This document shows positions 37,561 through 48,415 of a DNA stretch of 64,000 nucleotides, piece by piece; the first letter of the stretch is position 1, and each line of letters opens with the position of its first letter. This stretch comes from Ceratothoa steindachneri. Taxonomy: Eukaryota; Arthropoda; Malacostraca; Isopoda; Cymothoidae. Both the position numbers and the translations under genes were made by a program. Where the stretch lies: positions 142,472,355 through 142,536,354 of the forward strand of contig OZ018324.1 in NCBI GenBank assembly GCA_963969495.1, read 5' to 3'. Under the pieces are notes generated by a model. That model saw only the letters and a list, made by a program, of their open reading frames with translations, did not search any database and was not told where the DNA came from.

Positions 37561-40189
37561 TTGCTATTTCTCAGGTTTGTTTTTGGTTGACCAATGAACA
37601 AACTTCAGTTGAACTTATGATTGTCATATAGAATCCAGTTGAAATACTTGTGTTTAGATAAATCAGGAACAGCGTCGCATACTTTCTTCTTTCAACTGCA
37701 AGATGCACACTAAGTGTTGTTATGTGTCCCTTTTGCACTACCTCAAACCTCTTGCAACAATTTTTCAGCTTCTCTTTTTTTAGACAGAAATAGTTTAAAG
37801 TTAAATTATCTGTAAAATCTATAAGCAAAGATACCCGGCGTTGTCCGGGACAAAAACCTATCTTGAACAAATTAAATTCTCTGCTTGGCTTAAATTACGC
37901 AATTAAAAGTTGGTACGTATAAAATATAATGTATATTTTAATTTTCAATAATTGAGTAGTGCTGATGAAAGACTAACATTACAATAGTGCAGCAGGGAGA
38001 GCAAGTGAGTGCTCATGCAGGCTGGTGGATAGGCAAATATGAGTATGCGGTTGGCAGCCAGATACTTTAAAGCGCGCCTCAAGCAGATGGGCGCGAGTTT
38101 TAACTAAAGATCTAAAGTATTCGACGCTCGAGCATGGTGATAATAGGTAATATTTCGTTTAATTAAAACTAAGGGCCAGAATTACTTGTCCCAATTAACC
38201 TAGAAGGGTAAAAATTCTAACCTTACCTAACGTAACAGCTAAGTGGTACTACTTTTGCCAAATCTGAGTAGTCTGTGTTCTTCTGCGGATCAGGTTACTC
38301 TCAATTGTGACCATTGTTGGCATTCAAGGTTCCTTTAAGTAGCTTTTTATAGCGGTTATATATATTGACGAGGTATAGTGTCGAACTCTTTTGTCAGCGA
38401 ATTATATATTTAATGACTTTAGCGCGGAGGCGGTACATAAAGCTAGAGTTGGAATCAGAGGAGAAAAGGGATTCATAAATTAATTAATCAATGACTTTAA
38501 GATTTAAAATGAAAAGGCATTTTATCAAATTCGTTATCTAGAATGCGTAAGATATTGGTAGGCTATTTGCTGATTACTTTAATATTTGCGGAATAACTAA
38601 GGTAGTCACTCATTTTTATGTCGTACTTAATTCTTTCAAGAATAACTACTCTATTTTCTTTGTAGTGGTGACTGACAACCATATCATGGTTCCTTCCTAA
38701 ATTTTGACTAAGTTGTTTATTATTTTCTCTTAAGGAAATATAAAAGAATCAGGAGAATTAAAATTCCTCAGAATATTACGGTAAATTTTCCATAAGTTGG
38801 AAGAGTTTACAAGTAATAAGATCATTTTTCGAAATAGTAAAAGTAATTCTAGAATTTATAGGTGAAAATGGGATACTTTAATTGAAGGCCAAGGGACAGA
38901 AAAAATTTTCTCCTTACCCTCCATTATAATCAGACAGGTTATGAATTCCTGTTAATTGCTTGGCATAACAAGCTTTTTCTTTTTTATATTTCAGTAGCGT
39001 AATATTTGAAAATCATGAAGTGTTTATTCCTCGTGCCTTTATCTTTGTCACCTCCTACCTTCGTTTTCACAAAGAAGTTACTTTCCTTCACAATTAGTTC
39101 TGACAAAACGGATAACCGCTAAGGATGTTCGACGAAACTTTTTCTTCATTTCCTAATGCAAACTCAAGCATTACCCCTGAAGAAAAGGTATTTATACCCT
39201 TGAATTATATACGACCTCTTAATTCCATTCTATCTAGTGTATCAACTTTAACTTACATATGCTAAACACACTTTCTCTGCAACCACTTTCAATCCCTTTT
39301 TCCAAACCCACGTAAATTACGAATACTCTTTACTAACAATCAAAAAGTGCCCACGTTTCTTAGAATCATGTATCATTAGGGAATATAACTGTTCGCGATG
39401 TAAATCTGAGGTATAAACAGGATCGAGCCAGTATATCGTATTGGCCCAAACTTGATAAAAGGCAGAGAATTAAATCTCGCCTTACCAATACAGAGCATTC
39501 TCCAAACAGGTTACATTACCACAAACAACACTCTAATAATACACATTTCTTCGAATAAATTTGAAATAAATAAACATCTCCCACAGAAAGTCACTTAAGA
39601 TTAGAACCTCTCTACGTTAAATTTACAAACAGGACTCTCGACTCCAATAAAAGCTGGGCCCTTTTATTACTGGATATGTGAACAACTAACATCTCTCAGT
39701 TTAAAACTTTTCCTATTTCATACAAGTAATAACGCTCACAAGCATTCATATTTCGCATTTTTATATCGATAGAAACACCTAACAGCATATTTACTCATTA
39801 TATTCTAACATACGAACGCATACTGCCCATTTAAATGTGCAGAAATTCTACCGTTTAGAAACATTAATTTTGTCTAAGTTAACACTGAATTAACGTTCTA
39901 TTTGTTGCAGAATGTAAAGAAAATGTACAGTTCCTTAGCTGATGATTAATATTCTAACACACTTTGTAAACAGCAAGTATATGAAGGTATTAGTTTTTAT
40001 TCAGGACCATGAGACCTATTAATGTGAGGAAGGTTAGGACCAGTTATTTAGGTTGGTTGATTTCATTTACTGGTTATAGGTTATTTTTTCTGTTGTTTTA
40101 ATATCATAGAAAAAGTTCCGCCCCCCAAAAAATACTTTTCCAGAACGTTTCATTAAAAAGTCTTTTGCATTGTTGTCAGATGTAACGAG
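37561..40189. other. AT-rich stretch, no gene seen
   Basis: The 99-codon minus-strand frame at 37571-37870 may be the N-terminal part of the preceding pseudogene but is not recognised. The remainder has no recognisable content. Confidence 0.4.
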
Positions 40190-40500
40190 ATGGAAGTGAA
40201 AGAATCGAGATCTCTGCTCTGCTGCGCGCGGGCCACAATAACTCTGACATCTCCAAGTGGATCAACGTCAGCAGAATGACCGTTGCTTAAAGCGTCAGGA
40301 AATGAAGGAACAATACAGAAGATATGAAAGATCGACCTTCTAATGGCAAAGCTTATGTTCTCAATGGTTTGGCTCGCCTGAAGCGTATGCTCTCCCACGA
40401 GAGTAGTCATATTAAATAATATTATAATATAAGCACATAGTATAATGTAAAACAATAAAAACGCGTCTAACTGAATCAAAACTATCATGTCTTCTGTTGA
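40190..40500 (+). pseudogene. Internally deleted Tc1 copy
   Basis: This copy belongs to the same Tc1 family as 8041-9000. ATG at 40190 opens EVK..., a shifted frame reads EISALLRAGHNNSDISKWIN and VSRMTVA, then MKDRPSNGKAYVLNG. It then passes directly to LARLKRMLSHESSHIK, which looks like the C-terminal end of the transposase, and shares the 3' flank CTAACTG-ATCAAAACTATCAT with the first copy. About 650 bp of catalytic core is therefore missing, making it a non-autonomous, MITE-precursor-like derivative. Confidence 0.65.
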
Positions 40501-40724
40501 GAGCCAAGTAACGAGTACAACAAGAATTTTACAATACCCTGTATTTCAAGTAAGGGACATGACTTTCCTATATTGCTACACATTTGACATCGTATCTGTT
40601 TAATATTTCTGAAAAACCGTCGACGTTGCTCAAGATGCATCGACATTTTTCTTTCTGAAATTAGAATTATTAATTCTTCGGCGTTTTATTAAAAAAAAAA
40701 CAGTTTTATGTTAAATTAAATAGT

Positions 40725-41080
40725 CAGAGTTGCACACCTGCCCTGCGCGAGTGCGGCTTCGAGGAGCTCAACCATCCCCCCTACAGTCGAGATCTGGCCC
40801 TTAGCGACTACTTTTTATTCCGTCAGCTCAAGGGTGCACTGCGTGGACGCCGGTTTTGAGACGATAAAGATGTCCAGAGTGGATTGAACAACAGTCGGGA
40901 GATTTCTGGTTGTCGGGAATTCGAAGCCTCAGGGACAAGTGGCGCAAGTGCATTGAAGTGGAGGGTAGTTATATTGAAAAATATTAAAACACTTTTCCTC
41001 ATATCTCGTTTCCTTATATCCGGATTTCAAAACTTACTGACCATCCCTCGTATGTGCAGCAATGACCAGCTTCTAATACT
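40725..41080 (+). pseudogene. Mariner transposase C-terminal fragment
   Basis: The C-terminal catalytic part of a mariner (D34D) transposase. The frame reads LRECGFEELNHPPYSRDLAL, followed by SDYFLFRQLKGALRGRRF: HPPYS-x-DLA-x-SDYxLF is the third catalytic block. After a stop and a shift it reads FWLSGIRSLRDKWRKCIEVE and GSYIEKY, the mariner C-terminus. It is a different superfamily branch from the Tc1 copy 250 bp upstream. The N-terminal two thirds are missing. Confidence 0.75.
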
Positions 41081-41084
41081 TTAT

Positions 41085-42350
41085 CAGAACTAGTTTTTTA
41101 GTTGCAATTTTGACATCTTCATCCGTAACTATTATTTCATTCATTTATGGAATGTTTTTATTTATCTTATCTATGCTTTTCTCATTTAAATTCAGAATAT
41201 ATTTCTCAAAAACAAGCAAATATTTATTCAAGATAGTCGCTTTTTCGAGATCATTTCGTACTAATCGATCGTTATGTTTTAGCATTTAAACTGCCTCTTC
41301 GTTTTTGGTATTATAGTACGTAGAAAATACATTATGATTATCTCGTGACCTTACGGCTAAACTATTTTGGTAGCTTTTTGTAGCTGTTTCACTTCTCGGT
41401 ATATCTTCTTTTGGAGGTCGATAATTTTTTGCTCGAATCACTCCTTGCCATTTAACAGCTATAAATGGACCGTTTCTGTCCTATAAGATTCTTTAGAAAT
41501 TACTTAATACAAGTTTTGTCCCTGGTATATTTTAAACTATTTATATGAGAAATTTATTTAGTCGTAAGATTCATGATGCGATGAAAGAGGACGCTGTAAG
41601 CAAAAGTAGGTGTTTAATTACTGAGTTATTCATGCCAATCCAATTCTCTTAATTCCTTTCTAATCTCTTTGAAGTTTGCAATTATATATCCATGTATTTT
41701 TGCACTTACCTTGATTAAGGAAACATATTTGATTTTGAATAGTAATGAGTTGCGATCCAAATTTCCGAGTGGTTCCTGAAATTCAAGCTAATCAATCAAA
41801 AACTCCTTGCTAATTATAACTAAATCAAGAGTCCTATATTCTATTTTTGGTTGTTCGACAAATTGATGGAGATAATTCACTAAAAATGCGATTAAGTTCG
41901 GGTAATCCGATTCTGAAAGCATCGTATACTATTGAACTTTAGGCAGAGTGAAATCCTCTACAATGTACCCATATTCTAATTATTGGTTAAACTAATATCA
42001 TTAATTAATTGAACGTCCTCTTCATATGAACTACTCTGCATTCTGTCTAATAGTACCATACCTAAAGAAAAAGCTTTATTGTTATTTTTTATCCATATTG
42101 ACTGGATGAGTTTTCGATTTAGAACCTCATATTTTATTTCGCTTTATTAGTAACACAAGGCACCATATCCTTCTCTAACAGATCTCTTCCTGTTTAATAG
42201 TGTGCAAACTTGAATTTTAAATGACGATGGAGAGTCTCGTTGTGCTGTAAGGAACCACGTTTCAGCAACGGCTATTTTCGATGCTGCGAGAATTGAAATA
42301 GTAGACCTTAACCTTATGAATAGCAATAAATCCATTGGACCCAATTTTGC
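41085..42350 (-). pseudogene. CR1-like LINE ORF2, endonuclease to start of RT
   Basis: On the minus strand, from high to low coordinate: KVYYFNSRSIEN (endonuclease first strand, cf. NxRSxxNK), ASKIAVAETWFLTAQRD (the AxTETWL block), GDFTLPKVQ-like text (DFTLPKVQ), RTLDLVIISKE (LDLVI), PLGNLDRNSLLFKIK (the LGxSDH block with S and H altered), a linker with SYQNSLAVRSRDNHNVFSTY, and LEKATILNKYLLVFEKY, ending with VTDEDVKIATKKL before RT proper. The copy is cut at 41085, where mariner sequence begins. Stops interrupt it. The order of blocks is that of CR1-clade LINEs. Confidence 0.65.
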
Positions 42351-42379
42351 TTTTCAAAACGCTTTTAGACTGTAGAGGA

Positions 42380-43620
42380 ATCGTCACTTCCCCCTACCCA
42401 CACCGTTCACTTGTGGTGCAGTCACAAGGCGGTTACCGCAAAGACATCCGGCCGAGGGCATCGGCGGGTCCCGCGCTTAACCGCAGCGTCACACCACTCG
42501 TGGCCATAAAAGACCTAAAGGTCAAAATGCAAGATCTTCCCCAGGAGAGTGAGATCCAGATTCACGTCAAATAAGAAATTGGAGACGTGTTTTTCCCAAG
42601 CTCGAAGGCTAACGAGGAGCCGATGTAATACTCGGTGGGAAAAACCGTTGGGCATAAGAACTCTCCTGGGGCCGTCCTCAAGCCCCTGTCCCCCTTACCA
42701 CTCCCCCAGTGGGGTGAAAAGGTATAAATAAGGAACACTAAGGAAAATCGTGGTAGTATACGTCAGATTCAAGGTGACGAAGTCCTCGATTAAAACCGAG
42801 CTACCTAGACTAGATTGGTAGTGTACTTGGCTCGCCAGACCAAAAAGTACCCTGCAAGAGAGGCAGGGCTACCTACCTTAAGGGGCTAAGAAGAAGCTCA
42901 TCCTTGAGCTAGTCCCTGGTTATCAAACCAAAGGTTGAGTTAACTTTGGTAAGTTCAACTTACTCTCGTCATAGAGACTCCTCATATCCTGGTGCACCTT
43001 AAACACCAGGGGTATTTCTCGTCCTTGAGGAATCAAGAAAAGAAGAAGGAAAAGGCTTCCCCTCGAGCCTGTTATTTGGTTGCCACACCGAACTCATAGG
43101 TAAACTTGGTTGAGGAACAAAGTTCAACCGATTCTCGTCAGAGAAATCCCCCTCCGTTATACTCGCCCTTGAAGAAGACTGGAACTAAGAAGAAGCTTAT
43201 CCTCAAACTAGTTCCTAGTTACCAAACCGAACTTTAAGTAACTTATTATCGTCAGAGAAACCCCGTCTCATCGATCTTTGCCCTTGAAGAAGACCCTCCC
43301 CAGTTCAGTCGTCGTAAATGAGGAATTAAGTAACGAAGGAGAAAAGCTCCCCCTCGAGCTCGTTACTCGGTGGTTACACCGCACTTCAAGTTAACTTGGT
43401 TTAAGAACCAAGTTCGGTACCTTGATGTTGCATAAAGCACCGTAATTGTTCTCATCCGTGAAGACCCCCCCCCCCCTCCCGGAATACCGTGGGGAACCCC
43501 CAGCTGCTACTCTTGCCAAAACGACCTTGTGATCCTGCCCATCTACATCTGGCCATGCGGCAAGCGTCGTGAGTCAATAATATTCCTGAGGCCTTTTAAA
43601 CTCCAGATGAGTCCGTAAGC
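42380..43620 (+). repeat. GC-richer LTR-like block with tandem array
   Basis: A sharply GC-richer interval beginning near a TGTGGTGCAGTCAC start (42411) has a TATA-like box (TATAAATA, 42723-42730). A tandem array of about four 130-160-bp units follows (about 42893-43470), then a C-run. Each unit has a CTCGAGCT/AGCT-type dyad, an AACTTGGTT-type block and CTCGTCAGAGAAA. This resembles a solo LTR of an unidentified element. No ends with TG/CA and target duplication were resolved, so the borders are approximate. Confidence 0.45.
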
Positions 43621-44017
43621 CTAATTCTTATATTATTGTTGTGTGTAGAGAAATTAACCGATTTTTGAGGGTCAAACTAATTTAATTAATTCTTGTTTAT
43701 GATAATATTCAGAGTATTGCTGTAGTTAATGTTTATATGTTATGTATTCAATGGTTAAAGTTAAAATATAAGTTATTTTGGGATTATTGTGTGTTTCTCT
43801 TATATCCTTACGTGTTTCGGAACGGCTCTCTTCGTTAAGATATTCAGATATTAATATATTAGCACCCTTAGCACTCTTAGAACAAAAAGGGGGGCATTCT
43901 ACGACATCCACCTTGATTTTTTTTCAAATGGAATTATCTTTAGTAACATTTATTTTTTCATAAGTATCTATCCTACCACGAAAATGATTTTTAGAATTTA
44001 AAAAGGCGAAGAGAAAT
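43621..44017. other. AT-rich interval, no gene seen
   Basis: No recognisable feature; the paired open frames near 43726-43963 on the two strands mirror each other and show no motif. Confidence 0.4.
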
Positions 44018-44280
44018 TTAATGTTTTACCTCCGATTACGATATGGGTCCATTGGGCACAATTCCAATAAATTCTGAAATGAAAAGATTTATGGAGTAAT
44101 GAAGGATAAATATATACGTATTTAATTTAACTTTGTATATAATGGTTTCGAAAGATTTTGTAATTCTCTGTTAAAATTTATGAAGTAATATCTCTACTAT
44201 TGCATCATCTTATACTTGTTTTAGATGAAGCAATGCAGTCACTAATAATGCTGTCATTTGTGTCTTCCCATAATGTCAAA

Positions 44281-44291
44281 GCGAAGAAAGC
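44281..44291. repeat. 11-bp target-site duplication, left copy
   Basis: GCGAAGAAAGC, identical to 47671-47681. It lies within codons 3-7 of the piggyBac transposase and abuts the poly-T (LINE poly-A on the minus strand) end of the LINE. Confidence 0.9.
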
Positions 44292-44599
44292 CTTTTTTTA
44301 GCAGCCCATCTGTCGACTGCCTACTTGGGCATAAGTCACCGTGCTCAGCACGACATCCTAGTACTAGGCTACTTAAGAATAACAAAAAAACACAAAAAAA
44401 CAAGAATAAAAAAGATGAAAAGCAACAATAGGAAGCAGGCTCGATCGTCAGGGTCAGGTCCGCCTACCTCCAGCGCAAGGACGTGCGACCTATAGAGAAA
44501 ATAACAATCAAGAAAAACCCTACCTAGTTGAATAAACGGAAGAAGGCTTGCCTCCCGCAAAAAGTCTATAATTCCACCAGTCAATGTGCACGAACTCGT

Positions 44600-45330
44600 C
44601 CCTATACAAGGGAGAGGACGCAGCGTCCTGGCCCATCCCAGTACCGGGACAGGTAACGTGCGCGGAGATCACCCAGACTGGAACATTCAATAAGAATGTG
44701 CCAAACAGTCTGGGGGACAACACAGTCTTCACAGTATGGCGCTGGAGAGCGATCCATCAAATAGCGGTGAGTCCCGTGAGTGTATCTAATTCGGAGACGG
44801 TAGAAAATAACCTGAAACCTTTGCAGTGCAATAGCACGCAACTTTAAGTTCCCATCGACCGTCTCCCATCGTATTTGACAAGCAGGCTGAAGATCTGCCT
44901 GTTTTCCTGCCATATAGTCGGTGTGAAGAAGAACGAAACGCTGGTCCGATCGCCGAATCATCGAGGACTCTTTGGCGCTCTCATTGGCCTGCTCATTCCC
45001 CGCATTTCTTAGATCTCTAGGAAACCAGCAGAAAATAATATCGACATTCGCCGGCTTACTAAAACCGTCGTGTCACACATATTGTGAACCAGGGGATGCT
45101 GAGATAGAATCCAATGCCCCGAGAGCACTTGGGGCACTTTGTGAATCGCTAAAGATCACAATCAAGTCTCCGAACAAGGTACGTCTCGTAATCTCCCGTA
45201 CCGAGTATTGCCACCAGCTTGGCCGTGAGACAGACACAGCGCCTGGCAGAGCCCCGCTGACTTCAAACAGAGGTGATACGGCGTGGAAGCCTACCGCCTC
45301 TTAGGACTTAGAGCCATCCGTATACACTAG
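44600..45330 (-). pseudogene. LINE RNase H domain and Cys/His C-terminus
   Basis: This degrades the RNA of the RNA-DNA hybrid during LINE replication. VYTDGSKS (45304-45324) contains the first catalytic Asp. IFSDSQSAPSALGAL supplies another acidic residue, and WFPRDLRNAGNEQANESAK corresponds to the usual 'WxPxHxGIxGNExAD' block, with H replaced by D or R and the last Asp by N. The C-terminal frame has LRIRYTHGTHRYLM and CEDCVVPQTVWHILIECSSL, the H-C-C-H-C tail common in I/R1-type LINEs. A stop follows YTDGSKS. The copy cannot be active as it stands. Confidence 0.8.
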
Positions 45331-45429
45331 CATGGTACCGACGTGACACAAGGTATGCTCCAAAAAAATCGAACACAATACTCCTGGCTCTGTAGAATTT
45401 TGGGAGCAGAGGCGCTGGGCGCGCCAGGA

Positions 45430-47250
45430 TCAAGTCCTTAGACTCGCGAAATGAGAGACGATCCTGTGCCTGAATGGCAAGGATTTTCTTCTCAATGAGA
45501 TACGTACGATATTTTTTCAAAGAAGCGGGATGCGCTCTTTGCAATTGACACACTTAGCCACACACGATTTTGACTTATCGTGTGCGGCCTTGGAGCAACT
45601 TAGACAGGTTTTGAGTGACCCCGACTTTGCACGTCAACAGGAGCGATTAGTATGGCAGAAGCGATGGCAATAATATCACCTCCGCGGCAGTGGCGCGGAT
45701 GACTTCACGCAGTAGCCATACCAACCGGCACCCACTGACTCAAGGAGCTTGTCACAGTCGAACGTGACGTAGAGTGCAGGGCTGGGTCTCGAGGCACTTC
45801 CCTGTTTCTCATCACACATTCAACCTTGACTACCCCATGGATGGCCAGCTCTAAGGTGGTGTCTTTTATGGAGTAGTCTAAGAATTTCCTCACATAAATT
45901 ACTCCTTTCACGAAGTTCAAGGGAGAGTGAGGAGTCAAACTCACAGCCGTGCCATCAAGTGTCCGAGGCGGACTAATCATGGCCGCCTCGGAGGGATTCG
46001 ACACATTCCCCAAAAACCTCCCGTCAGAGAAACGGGTCACCTTGGGCTCTCTACCAATCAAACTAGCTAAAGCTCTCCTCTGATGGATCATGTTGCCCTT
46101 AGCCAACATGCTGTCATAAACATGGAACCGTTTGAATCCAGTGGGCTCTAAAACACCGAGTAGTCTCTAAATGAGGGGCCCCGATGTAATCCTAGTTCCG
46201 CTTTGCGCACTAGTACGTTTGGTCTTAATCAGGGACTCCGCACCCGGGGAGCAGAAGGGCTGGATGTGCAGATCTTGGATTGGTCCCTTAACTAAGTGGC
46301 AGCCCCCGCGGATGGAGAGGAGCACCGAGTCTTTTTAGTCTTTTTCTTGTTTTTTCTTTTTAGGAGAGGAGGGCGGGGAATTAACCTGCTTCTCTCCTCT
46401 GCCGGCAGCAGCCCCCAGGATGGATGGACTGGCATCAGCAAAGTCCTCCTCCGAGATGGAGAAGGTCCTGGTGGTTGCAGAGGCACCAGCCGGAGGAAGA
46501 GATGCCTACCTTCCTTGTACTGCCTTGCTGACCCTAGACGTTTTTGGAGGACCTTGCATAGGGACGGACTCGAGTTCGGTGCTTGGCGCCGAGCCCTAAT
46601 TCGCCCCATGGAAGTCTCTACTGTCTGAGCCTTGATTGCCTCAAGGACCATGTCTATCTCATGGGGAGCTCCATTTGACCATCCTCCCTAGGACATCACA
46701 GGTCCCATTGGAAGCAGTTTCACTAGTCGAATATTGGGAGGCAGAGGCCTTGCCCCCGCCAGGTTTAAGATTCGAGCCAGCAGGTCTTTTGAGCGGGTCG
46801 ACCGATGAGGCGTGTCTTCCCTCTTCCTCCTAAGGGTGTTCGTGCTACTGAGTCGCTTCAATTGGAAGCGTTCGGCTTAGGACGCTTGCTGGCTTTCTTG
46901 GTAGTCACCTTGGAAAGTAAAGTGGGGACTGCCAGTGAAAAGATGGAGGCGCCCGAAGGCATCTCCAGACAAGAAGGTGAAGGGGAGTTCCCTACACCCG
47001 TAGGGAAGGAGATGAGTACGCCTGCTCTTCGGTTAAAGAGATTTGGAGGGTCCCAGTGGAGCTGCCCAAAGGTGGTTCCGTCGATCATGCCTGGGAAAGG
47101 TGAAGAGTTTTATTTTGGGGTTTTACATCATCGGGCATTGGGATCGTATTCTTTATGCGGGAAGCAAACGCTAATCACCCCTCGCAGTGGCCCGCTCTGC
47201 AAACGGTGCGTAAGGGGCTGGCCGGAGCCATGTGCTGCCATTTAAGGCCA
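45430..47250 (-). pseudogene. LINE ORF1 (Gag-like), copy 2
   Basis: The nucleic-acid-binding first ORF, homologous to 18700-20200. It has a basic Lys/Ser-rich segment (KKKKQEKD in one frame), a long open stretch at 45705-46109 with LVGR-type text (LIGREPKVTRFSDGRFLGNV) and FVKGVIYVRKFLDYSIKDTT, then zinc knuckles near 45690-45560. The first is damaged (Cys codon now a stop, YYCHRFCHTNRSC). The second, CLSCSKAAHDKSKSC, keeps the C-x2-C-x4-H-x4-C spacing. The tail KILAIQAQDRLSFRESKDL is shared with related LINEs. Confidence 0.7.
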
Positions 47251-47299
47251 CCTCTCCTACCTGGTGACCTGGCAGCCCTCAGCATGGCGGCTTCACCTT

Positions 47300-47670
47300 G
47301 AGGACGGCGTAAAAATAATAGAGTGTGAAGTGAGAAGTAAAGGGAATGTTGAAAAGGTATGGATAAAGATGAAGCAGGTTGTTAAAAAAACCCACCATTA
47401 CAAACCAGAGCTCCGCGGTTAGTGAAAATTGTCCCCTTCTTCTCTCAGCCCCGATCGTGGATAGTTGACCGAGAAGAAGGTCAGTATCTACACTGTAAAA
47501 ATAGAGGCCGACCATAGAAAGTTGTGGGAGAGGTTGTAGGGAAAGTAAGTAAGTAGGGGAGAATCACAGGCTGTCTGAAGGAAGGAGAAGAGGTAAGCTG
47601 GGGCCCCAGGGGGCGCTGAGTCCCGTCAGCACGGTGGCCAGGAAGGCAAATCGCCGCGTCCCTTACGGCG
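47300..47670 (-). promoter_or_regulatory. LINE 5'UTR/internal promoter region, copy 2
   Basis: The non-coding LINE head, homologous to 20450-20862 and ending exactly at the 11-bp duplication. The conserved part is the best place to look for an internal promoter. No defined motif was identified. Confidence 0.5.
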
Positions 47671-47681
47671 GCGAAGAAAGC
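47671..47681. repeat. 11-bp target-site duplication, right copy
   Basis: GCGAAGAAAGC, identical to 44281-44291. The piggyBac coding sequence resumes directly after it (CTAAATCCAAAAGAAG, codons LNPKE). Confidence 0.9.
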
Positions 47682-48415
47682 TAAATCCAAAAGAAGTTAC
47701 ACAATTATTCGTCGACTTAGATGATGAGTGAGAAGATAGTGCAGATTAGTTGGAAATGAGTAATAATGACAGCAAATTTATTTCTGATGATGATGGCGAA
47801 AGTGATCGTCTTTGCATTTTATATTCAGGCACTGACTCTTACGATACTAATATATAAAATGGTGCTAGTTCAACCCTTGGTATGAGTGAACAAAATTATT
47901 CTAAAGACCAAAATGAAGTTTCGTTTGCTGAACCACAAAGACATTCAGCAAGTAGGGCTTCATCACACAATATTTTGAAAAGATATTACACATTTTTTGC
48001 GCCATAACTTTCTTGAAGTAATATGTAAATGGACTACTACTGAAGGAAAGACAGTATATAAAGATGCCTGGAGAGAGATCCTGATGCAAATGAGCTGAAG
48101 AAGTTTATTGAGTTAATTCTTCTCGTAGGTGTTTACAAATTGAAAATTGAAAATATTATTAATCTTTGGACTCTAGAAGATGCAAGTCCAATCTTCGACA
48201 AGATTATGGGTAGACCAAGATTTCAGCAAATTCTAAAAGTTTTGCGCTTTGGTGATGCTGAATCAAGAATAAGAAATAAAAACATAAATACAAATGACAG
48301 GCTTCAACCAGTAATGAAAATTTATGAAATGTGGAATCAGAATTTCAAAGAAGGATATGTTCTTTCTTGTTGTATAACACGTTCATAGGCCGTTGCCCAT
48401 TTCGAGTATATATGG

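Larger units (their letters stand above)
44292..47670 (-). mobile_element. RNase H-group LINE, copy 2 (internally deleted)
   Basis: A 3379-bp antisense LINE. On its own strand it runs 5'UTR (47670-47300), ORF1 (about 47250-45430), RNase H and Cys/His tail (45330-44600), 3'UTR and a 7-A tail at 44292. It is flanked by an exact 11-bp duplication. Its 5' end is homologous to that of copy 1 (16800-20862). The endonuclease and the whole RT are absent: ORF1 text (KKILAIQAQDRLSFRE) is followed within about 200 bp by RNase H. Both ends and the duplication are intact, so the deletion either predated insertion or happened afterwards inside the copy. Confidence 0.85.

Noticed and set aside
42300..42345. 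A CCATTGGACCC string like the piggyBac subterminal palindrome
   Set aside because: It is a half palindrome inside the antisense LINE endonuclease segment. No piggyBac text is nearby.
43600..43620. A hammerhead-ribozyme-like string (GATGAGTCCGTAAG)
   Set aside because: The conserved CUGA is not intact (CAGATGAG) and no matching GAAAC with pairing arms was found nearby.
44584..45304. Plus-strand open frames of 87-110 codons
   Set aside because: They are antisense shadows of the LINE RNase H and C-terminal region on the minus strand.
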